This document shows positions 34,814 through 40,335 of a stretch of DNA of 40,335 nt, in pieces. The notes beneath the pieces were generated by a model that saw only the letters and a list, made by a program, of their open reading frames with translations, had not been told where the DNA came from and made no database searches. Within the stretch, counting starts at the first letter, position 1; each line of letters begins with the position of its first letter. This DNA is from Myxococcota bacterium (lineage in GTDB: Bacteria; Myxococcota_A; UBA796), in assembly GCA_029251165.1 (NCBI GenBank), contig JAQXDW010000119.1:1-40335 (forward strand), in the 5' to 3' direction. Position numbers and translations under genes: made by a program.

Positions 34814-36574
34814 CTACTCGCTGTCCGACACTGGAATGAGGACGTTGACGGTGTGGGTATCGAGCAGCCACTGGCTGTCGTCGATGCGGGCGTACAGCTC
34901 CAGGATCACCGGGTAGGTGTCCTCGGACTCCACTGCAACCAGCGCACTGTTGACGGTCACGGAGAAGTCGACCTGGGTACCAGAGGGCACATCGGACCAC
35001 TGGTTGGGGTCAACAGAGTCGACCATGTTGTACTGATCGGAGGCAACGTCCAGCCAGACTTCGTCGAAGGTGACATCGCCGATCAGCTCCAGGACCGCAT
35101 CGACGACGGTGTCCTGGAAGGACTGGCTACCCGAGGACCACTGAACGACCGAGTCGGCAATACCCGCAGTCTGGAAGTACGCGGTCGCGCCGCCAACCCC
35201 GACGCCGATGAGGCTCGCGTTGAGGTCGGAGAGACCGGTACTGGCGAGGTCCTTTCCGGCATCCTGGCTGCAGCCTTGAGGGCCGGGGTAGCCGTTGTCC
35301 GGGTCGCGAAGCGGAGCGTCGGTTCCGAGGATGATGACCGGGAGGACGTCCTCGCGGAAGCCCATACCGCCGAGCTCACCGGTGCCCTCTACGCCAGAGC
35401 TGTAGGAGCCGGACTCGTTGCCTCCAAAGGCATCACCAGAGGAGCGCTCGAACGGAGGGACGTCGGTGTTGGGGTCGTAGTAGCCGTCGCACTCCTGGTC
35501 GTATCCGTTTCCGGTGGTGGCCTGATAGATTGCCTCCATCGCGGACTCTTCACCATCACCGCCACCAGAGGCGGTGATGCCGTTGAGCGCAGACTGGACC
35601 CGGGTGAGGCTGGAGGTCTGCTGGGTCTCCAGCTGGAAGGGGAGGTCACCCTGGCCACCGAACGAGCTGAAGTTGTAGTCCCGGTAGGTCGCCACGCCGA
35701 AGGTGATGTCCTCGATCTCGTTGTTCAGCTCCTTGGCGATGCCGGAGAAGTCGGCCGCCATCGCACTCGCCAGCGAGCCCATGGAGCCGGTGGTGTCGAG
35801 GATGAAGGAGATGTCGGCGATCTCGTACTCGACGAGGAAGCTGAGGTCGAGGTTGGCGCACATGCCAAGCTCCTCGCCTATGCCGACCACCTCAGCGGCC
35901 TGCTCGCCGTCGGGGTCGTTGCTGTCAACCCGGAAGGAGGAGGTGAACCCACCGTCGCTCATCGGGATGAACGAGACCTCAACCTCTGTGGAGCGCATGG
36001 GCTCCAGCTCCCAATTCTCCGGCGGCTCAGTGATCTCGAAGTAGCCGCTCTCATCATCCATCACGACATCGTTGATGTTGAGGACCGCGCTGCCGATGTT
36101 GGTGAGGGTGAAGCGCTCGGAGCTGAGGCACTCCAGCATCTGCTCGTCGAAGCTGAGCGCCGAGGGCTCGATGAGCAGCTTCGGCCCAACATAGCCGCCA
36201 TACAGCGGGACCTTGATCTCAGTGGAGTCCGGATCGTTGGAGACGATCGTCGCGGTGCCGATGTCGGAGGTCGTGGTCGCCGTGTAGCTGATGTAGACCT
36301 CTGCGGAGGTCAGCGGCGGCAGCTGCATCGGGAAGGTGTTGAACGAGGTGAAGCCCTCTCCCTCGATGAGCATCATCGCCACATCAAGGTTTGCATCCCC
36401 CTGATTCTCGATGGTGAGGATCTGCGTGACGCTCTCGTCGTTCTCCAGGATGCCGAAGAACAGCTCACCAGGAGTCACAAGGATGTCCGGCTCGGCGAAG
36501 TTGTTTGGAACATCTTCGACAAATTGGTAGTCACTACAGCCAATGAGCAAGACAGACAGCAAGGCGTTTCGCAT
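34814..36574 (-). CDS. VWA-domain lipoprotein with ASH-type repeats
   Basis: The 586-residue precursor has a lipobox LLIGC (Cys12). Residues about 25-240 contain two choice-of-anchor/ASH-like beta modules (TPGELFFGILENDESVTQIL and EPSALSFDEQ...LTLTNIGS patterns). The von Willebrand A domain begins at ADISFILDTTGSMGSLASAM near residue 255. The MIDAS is DTTGS with a Thr later (TASGGGDGEESA) and Asp (LGTDAPLRD), so metal binding is likely. A C-terminal beta domain follows. The start at ATG 36574 is chosen because GAGGG lies six bases upstream and it directly precedes the signal peptide. A promoter is likely in the AT-rich 36597-36660. Extracellular ligand binding or adhesion is inferred. Confidence 0.85.
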   Translation of the reverse strand: MRNALLSVLLIGCSDYQFVEDVPNNFAEPDILVTPGELFFGILENDESVTQILTIENQGDANLDVAMMLIEGEGFTSFNTFPMQLPPLTSAEVYISYTATTTSDIGTATIVSNDPDSTEIKVPLYGGYVGPKLLIEPSALSFDEQMLECLSSERFTLTNIGSAVLNINDVVMDDESGYFEITEPPENWELEPMRSTEVEVSFIPMSDGGFTSSFRVDSNDPDGEQAAEVVGIGEELGMCANLDLSFLVEYEIADISFILDTTGSMGSLASAMAADFSGIAKELNNEIEDITFGVATYRDYNFSSFGGQGDLPFQLETQQTSSLTRVQSALNGITASGGGDGEESAMEAIYQATTGNGYDQECDGYYDPNTDVPPFERSSGDAFGGNESGSYSSGVEGTGELGGMGFREDVLPVIILGTDAPLRDPDNGYPGPQGCSQDAGKDLASTGLSDLNASLIGVGVGGATAYFQTAGIADSVVQWSSGSQSFQDTVVDAVLELIGDVTFDEVWLDVASDQYNMVDSVDPNQWSDVPSGTQVDFSVTVNSALVAVESEDTYPVILELYARIDDSQWLLDTHTVNVLIPVSDSE

Positions 36575-36848
36575 GATGACCCTCGGGGATTCTTGCAAAT
36601 ATACCGCCAAAACATTTAATATGTGACACCAAACCTTCGACGAATTTGCTTTCAGAAACAGCACCAGACCCGATGTCCGTCATCAGCGCGGAGGCTTTCT
36701 CTCCAGAGAGCACACTCATATCGAAGGATAGAAAAGGTTATTCCTTGGTCAAATGGTCTCCTGCTCTCCGATCTCCGAGCGAGAGAAGGGGACGGACTTC
36801 CCACATGCTCCCAGCACGATCGCAGCGGCCTGAGATGGGCTGGCCCCA

Positions 36849-37058
36849 TCAGAGCACACGCGCATCCAGCTGGCGTTGCGGTAAGGAAGGGAGCTCACCG
36901 GAGGGAGCCACCTCCCCGTAGATACCGATGAACCTGCTGATGGGGATCTTGACTTCCATGACCGCTGCAGCAGTCAGCCCATCGATGGACGAGGATGGCC
37001 GCGCAGCCCGCCCCGTCCTCAACATCAGACACGATCCCTCGAAAAGCCACCGAACCAT
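36849..37058 (-). pseudogene. Possible YqaJ/lambda-exonuclease-like nuclease remnant
   Basis: A 69-codon minus-strand frame contains PSSSIDGLTAAAVMEVKIPI and, 15 residues later, GELPSLPQRQLDARVL. In YqaJ-type recombination nucleases the corresponding stretch is SPDGL followed by E-x-K-C-P and a later P-x-x-x-Q-x-Q pattern with the same spacing. The conserved Cys is Ile here and the protein is far too short (normal about 200 residues), so if related it is a remnant. The similarity is by eye and could be chance. It would be the only other phage-type signal in the window besides the tail-tube gene. Confidence 0.3.
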
Positions 37059-37330
37059 CCCGCTGTGAGGCTGCGCTTCGGCAGGGTCAGGATCTCATCG
37101 CAGCGGCTGTCCAGATGATATGGGCCGAGCCCACGCGAGTGCTCGACAGCTGCTCTTCCTCAGCCTGAGAGTGCGGGGCCTCCACGTGCTCTAAAAAGCC
37201 TGAAGAGCACGCCAGGATGAGCGGTATTGGATGCGACTGGCGTGAGATAAACGTATCTGCATCCGCGATGAGCCCCTCCATTAGCAAGACACTGCCCGAG
37301 AACACAGCAGCGGTCCGCTGACGTTCCATA

Positions 37331-37371
37331 GAGTGTAGGCCACACGCCACAGGGTGTAGGCCACACGCATA
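37331..37371. repeat. 21-bp-period direct repeat
   Basis: GTGTAGGCCACACGC occurs at 37333-37347 and 37354-37368. Each unit contains a near-palindromic core around GGCC, as seen in operators for dimeric repressors, but no gene starts nearby on the right distance. It may be a slippage duplication. Confidence 0.7.
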
Positions 37372-37664
37372 CACACTTCAGAGAAGAGTACGATCTGCTC
37401 GCGTCTCTGCATCCGCAGAAGTCACTGACGCTTGCTGATGCTCTACCCGCTCGACCTCATCGTCAACAGCCCCCTAAGCACAGCCGTCCGGACGGCCGCT
37501 GGTGACATCCCCACTCCGGCGCTCTGCGGACTGCTGAGAGACCGCATCATCGCCAGTCTTTGCGAGCCGCGACGACGGCGCGGCGAGGCACACCATGATC
37601 AGCGAATTGTCCTCCTGTGAGGGTCTCAAGTGCATGGTCACGGAGCCGGGTTGGTTCGCGCGAG

Positions 37665-39086
37665 TCATCCACGCAGCGTCGCCGCGACCTCCTGGATCGT
37701 GGCCCAGCCTGCGACCACATGGCGGCGGACGGTGGTGCGCTGGCCGATGGAGAACCGGATGGTCTTCATCTCTGCGATCCGGCTGCCGGTCAGGTACAGC
37801 AGCCCCGTGTCGTTGATGCGCTCCACGAGGCGGGTGTTGAGGTCCGTGAGGACAGCCTCGTCGGTGACCCCAGCCGGGGTATAGCGGAAGTTCAGCAGCG
37901 CCAGCCGAGGACCATCGACCAAGGTAAAGTCCGGCGACGCGCGGATCCAGCCCGCCAGCTCCTCCGTCAGCGAGATGTGACTGCGGAGCATCTCTCGCAG
38001 TGCCTCCGCTCCATAGCTGCGAAGGACAAACCAAAGCTTCAGCGCACGGAACCGTCGCCCGAGGGGGATTCCCCAGTCTCGGAAGTCGATCACCGAGCCG
38101 GTCTCGCGGCTCTTCAGATAGGCCGGCAGGATGGACAGGGTGCGGATCAGGGGCTCGGGATCTCGAACGTAGTGGGCAGAGCAGTCGAAGTTGGTCAGCA
38201 GCCACTTGTGGGGGTTGAACACAAAGCTGTCCGCCAGCTCGATGCCGGCGATCATCCAGCGCTGCTCAGGCAGGATGAGGGCACTTCCAGCCCAGGCGGC
38301 GTCGACGTGCAGGTAGAGGTTCTCAGCCTGACAGATGGCCCCGATCGAGACGAGATCATCGACAGCTCCGGTGCCCGTTGAGCCCAGGCAGGTGATCACA
38401 CCCGCCGGCACCACTCCAGCGGCCCGATCCGCATCGACGGCAGCCTGGAGCGCGGACGGAATCATCGCGCCGCTGTCGTCGACCGGCAGCTTGCGGAGGT
38501 GGTTGATGCCCACTCCAGCGATCCGAATGGCCTTGTCGATGGAGGAGTGAGCGTTGGCGGAGGCATAGAAGATCACCGGCGGACCAGCACCGGGCCCGTC
38601 GGCGTTGATCCGCCAGTCAGTTGCCCGCTCGCGCGCAGTGAGGATCGCGCAGAGGGTCGCGGAAGAGGCAGAGTCCTGGATGACCCCGGCGAGGCCCTCC
38701 GGCAGCCCGAGCAGCTTGCGAAGCCAGTCGAGCACCACGACCTCAAGCTCTGTGGCTGCCGGGGAGGTCTGCCACAGCATGCACTGAGCGGCGAGGGTCG
38801 CCGTGAGCATCTCCGCGAGCACACTGGGCGGACTGGAGTTTGCGGGAAAATAAGCGTGGAAGGCAGGATGCTGCCAGTGGGTCATTCCAGGCATCACGAT
38901 GCGCTGGAAGTCGGCGAAGATCGACTCGAACGACTCACCAGACTCTGGAGCAGAGCCTGGGAGCTGCGCCGCGATCGCGCCGGGCTCGGTCTGAGCGCGC
39001 ACGGGGTACGCCTCCACACCTTCCATGTAGTCAGCCATCCAGTCCACCATCGTGTGCGCATGGCGGCGAAATTCATCGGGACTCAT
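37665..39086 (-). CDS. PLP-dependent group II amino-acid decarboxylase (aromatic L-amino-acid type)
   Basis: The protein has 473 residues. HWQHPAFHAYFPANSS (about 70-85) is a typical N-terminal signature of aromatic-amino-acid decarboxylases. HVDAAWAG near 265 carries the PLP-ring Asp, and NPHKWLLTNFDC near residue 297 carries the Lys that forms the Schiff base. The overall length matches dopa/tyrosine/tryptophan decarboxylases. The exact amino acid cannot be read from the sequence. It starts at ATG 39086, which overlaps the stop of the upstream metallo-beta-lactamase gene (ATGA, 39083-39086), so the pair is translationally coupled. An upstream start at 39224 would lie inside that gene and gives an unlikely Arg/Pro-rich N-terminus. 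Confidence 0.9.
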   Translation of the reverse strand: MSPDEFRRHAHTMVDWMADYMEGVEAYPVRAQTEPGAIAAQLPGSAPESGESFESIFADFQRIVMPGMTHWQHPAFHAYFPANSSPPSVLAEMLTATLAAQCMLWQTSPAATELEVVVLDWLRKLLGLPEGLAGVIQDSASSATLCAILTARERATDWRINADGPGAGPPVIFYASANAHSSIDKAIRIAGVGINHLRKLPVDDSGAMIPSALQAAVDADRAAGVVPAGVITCLGSTGTGAVDDLVSIGAICQAENLYLHVDAAWAGSALILPEQRWMIAGIELADSFVFNPHKWLLTNFDCSAHYVRDPEPLIRTLSILPAYLKSRETGSVIDFRDWGIPLGRRFRALKLWFVLRSYGAEALREMLRSHISLTEELAGWIRASPDFTLVDGPRLALLNFRYTPAGVTDEAVLTDLNTRLVERINDTGLLYLTGSRIAEMKTIRFSIGQRTTVRRHVVAGWATIQEVAATLRG

Positions 39087-40024
39087 TGGTTCTTCCCCCA
39101 GAACAGGAGCCCTTCGGCGTTGAGCGTGATGTCCATCTTCAGGACCGACTCCGCCGCCTCGCCGCGGTAGCCGTGTAGGCTGAGGCGTGCGAGGAGATGC
39201 TCCTGGATCGCTGCGATCAGCCATGCTTTTGGATTGGGGCGAGCCAGCGCTGCGCGGGTCAGGGAGACGAACGAGCGGAGGTCAGCGTGCAGGGTCTCCG
39301 CGAGCACGTCGATCCCCTCGACCCGACTGTAGTGGGTGAGGAAGACCGCCTCAGGGCGACAGGCCCGGATGCGCTCAATCGAGGCATGGGCTGCGTCTGG
39401 GTCGAAGTGGACTGGGGTCGTGGTCGGAAAGATAAACGGACGCCCGTCGACATCGAGCTCTCGATAAGAGAGTCCGAACGTGTCGCCAGTAAACACCCCG
39501 TTCGCCACATCATCGGCGATGCAGTGGTGGTGCTTTGCGTGGCCGGGGGTGTGCAGGAAGGTCAGGCGGCGACCACCAAGAGAGAGAACCTCCCCATCCG
39601 TAGTGGAGTGAATGCGCCCAACCGGTACCGGCAGAATCTCTCCGTAGAGCTTGTCATAGGTGGCATCACCGTAGACGGCACGGCTGCCGGCGATGAGCTT
39701 GGACGGATCAGCCATGTGGCGAGCACCGCGCGGGTGCACGACGAGGGTCGCTTCTGGAAGGGCCGCCATCAGCGCGCCTGCCCCTCCGGCATGATCGAGG
39801 TGGATGTGGGTAAGGATGACCCACCGCACATCCCCTGCCGACAGCCCGCGCGCTCTGATCGCCGCCAGGATGCGCGGCACGCTGCTGTCGACGCCGGTGT
39901 CGATGAGCGCAGCTTTCCCCTGATCGATGATGAGGTGGCAGGCGTCCAGCCGAGGCCGGACATAGCCGGTGTCGATGGCGAAGACGCCCGGCCCGACGGC
40001 CTCACTCCAGTCTGCTGTGTGCAA
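39083..40024 (-). CDS. Metallo-beta-lactamase-fold hydrolase
   Basis: The protein has 313 residues. LTHIHLDHAGG near residue 73 is the H-x-H-x-D-H metal site. Further ligands are expected at HTPGHAKHHH near 159 and DTFGLSY near 180, and FLTHYSRVEG near 235 gives a late His. This is a binuclear zinc or iron hydrolase of the glyoxalase-II-like branch, and the substrate cannot be told. The start codon is TTG (complement of 40022-40024), supported by AGGAG seven bases upstream. Stop and next start overlap by 4 bp. Whether it processes a substrate or product of the downstream decarboxylase is open. Confidence 0.85.
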   Translation of the reverse strand: MHTADWSEAVGPGVFAIDTGYVRPRLDACHLIIDQGKAALIDTGVDSSVPRILAAIRARGLSAGDVRWVILTHIHLDHAGGAGALMAALPEATLVVHPRGARHMADPSKLIAGSRAVYGDATYDKLYGEILPVPVGRIHSTTDGEVLSLGGRRLTFLHTPGHAKHHHCIADDVANGVFTGDTFGLSYRELDVDGRPFIFPTTTPVHFDPDAAHASIERIRACRPEAVFLTHYSRVEGIDVLAETLHADLRSFVSLTRAALARPNPKAWLIAAIQEHLLARLSLHGYRGEAAESVLKMDITLNAEGLLFWGKNQ

Positions 40025-40065
40025 CGCTCTGCTCCTGGTCTGGTCCTGTCGATAACCAACTCAGG

Positions 40066-40101
40066 GCAAAAGAAAACACCCGACGGGGCTCCGTCGGGTG
40101 T
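40066..40101 (-). terminator. Intrinsic terminator of the tail-tube gene
   Basis: On the minus strand, ACACCCGACGG (complement of 40091-40101) pairs perfectly with CCGTCGGGTGT (complement of 40076-40086) with a 4-nt loop, followed by TTTTCTTTT. The 11-bp stem and T-run make a classical Rho-independent terminator, 58 bp after the tail-tube stop codon and before the TTG start of the metallo-hydrolase gene. Confidence 0.9.
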
Positions 40102-40158
40102 CTCGTTGGTGCGCCAGTGAACGGACGCTACTGTGACCGTTACGGAGCTCCGGCTGAA

Positions 40159-40335
40159 TCAGCCGTTGCCACCGACCTGGGTGACCCAGCTACAGGTCAT
40201 GGTGATGGTCTCGACGGCGACCTCTGTGGAGGAGGCGTCCATCGGGGGGAGCTCCCACTTGGAGGGGTAGCACTCGTGGATGGTCATCTGACGGACCGTG
40301 GTGATCATGTCGGGCAGCATCAGGTAGACCTGAAC
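40159..40335 (-). CDS. Phage/eCIS tail-tube protein (T4 gp19-like), C-terminal fragment
   Basis: The window cuts this gene at its right end. 58 residues and the stop remain. The pattern HECYPSKWELPPMDASSTEV followed by AVETITMTCSW is typical of the C-terminus of T4 gp19-type tail-tube proteins of contractile tails, extracellular contractile injection systems and related phage-tail-like particles (usual form: W/Y-P-x-K-W-x-x-P-x-x-D-A-S-x-x-E-V-A-x-E-x-x-x-x-x). Family members are about 145-170 residues long, so roughly two-thirds is missing beyond the edge. A terminator follows directly, so this is the last gene of its transcript, and the rest of the structural cluster would be further right. 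Prophage, injection system and tailocin cannot be told apart here. Confidence 0.75.
   Translation of the reverse strand, partial: VQVYLMLPDMITTVRQMTIHECYPSKWELPPMDASSTEVAVETITMTCSWVTQVGGNG

Larger units (their letters stand above)
36575..37664. other. Gene-poor 1.1-kb region
   Basis: Between the VWA gene start and the decarboxylase stop I find no intact gene. It has an AT-rich promoter-like stretch (36597-36660), a possible decayed nuclease fragment (36849-37058, minus), an 8-bp-stem hairpin (37185-37192 / 37204-37211, loop AAAAAGCCTGA), a 21-bp-period direct repeat near 37331-37371 and a 14-bp palindrome GCCGTCCGGACGGC at 37483-37496. A 53-codon minus-strand frame (about 37475-37636) has AGGAGG inside it but no recognisable product. 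Short plus-strand frames look random. Confidence 0.6.

Noticed and set aside
37475..37636. 53-codon minus-strand frame with an internal AGGAGG
   Set aside because: The peptide shows no family feature and overlaps the decayed region. The AGGAGG spacing to an ATG (14 bases) is too long.
40105..40158. Second hairpin between the terminator and tail-tube stop
   Set aside because: Only a short imperfect dyad (AACGG / CCGTT) is visible and the 11-bp terminator hairpin already explains termination.

Overview
The window is GC-rich (roughly 65% by eye), tightly packed, and most likely comes from a Myxococcota-type (former Deltaproteobacteria) free-living bacterium. The taxon is inferred from content. 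There are eight lipoproteins with short signal peptides, several followed by Thr/Ser/Asp-rich linkers. There is an FHA/TonB-type protein resembling the gliding-motility protein GltG with an AgmX/PglI-type C-terminus, a MopE-like Cys/Asp-rich protein joined to FG-GAP repeats, leucine-rich repeat proteins, a Ser/Thr kinase, and a class III nucleotide cyclase with FHA-like domains. No rRNA, tRNA, CRISPR array or complete mobile element was seen.

Layout, left to right. Positions 1-240 hold a perfect 79-bp inverted repeat and two further hairpins. 333-6408 (+) carries a DUF5819-like/HTTM membrane pair, a large lipoprotein and a membrane-anchored sulfatase-superfamily enzyme. 6499-9304 is a mixed-strand block: MAPEG protein, secreted nuclease, SRPBCC-like protein and a multidomain acyltransferase. 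9573-13674 (+) has an LRR protein, a gene broken across three frames, an alpha/beta-hydrolase lipoprotein and an arylsulfotransferase-like lipoprotein. 13681-21212 (-) has a small lipoprotein, a ketopantoate-reductase-like protein, a secreted protein, a zinc-finger Ser/Thr kinase, a second LRR protein and a six-hairpin glycosidase-like lipoprotein. 21590-23279 (+) has an ArsS-type radical SAM protein and an acidic unknown protein. 23400-26961 (-) has the GltG-like FHA/TonB protein and the FHA-containing cyclase. 27437-32816 holds an SDR, a class I amidotransferase, a methyltransferase, a multipass membrane protein and an SGNH hydrolase. 32831-36574 holds the MopE/FG-GAP protein facing a VWA lipoprotein. 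36575-37664 is a gene-poor kilobase with what may be a decayed phage-type nuclease. 37665-40024 (-) is a translationally coupled metallo-beta-lactamase/PLP-decarboxylase pair. The right edge cuts the 3' end of a T4 gp19-like tail-tube gene with its own terminator.

How the genes may work together (inference). The Ser/Thr kinase could supply phosphothreonine that the two FHA proteins read, linking signalling to an envelope-spanning machine. Many of the remaining products are predicted to act at the cell surface or on extracellular substrates. The tail-tube fragment suggests that a contractile injection system or prophage tail cluster lies just beyond the right edge, and this is the strongest lead to a larger system. 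Neither a complete known mobile element nor a clearly novel multi-gene defence system is visible inside the window.
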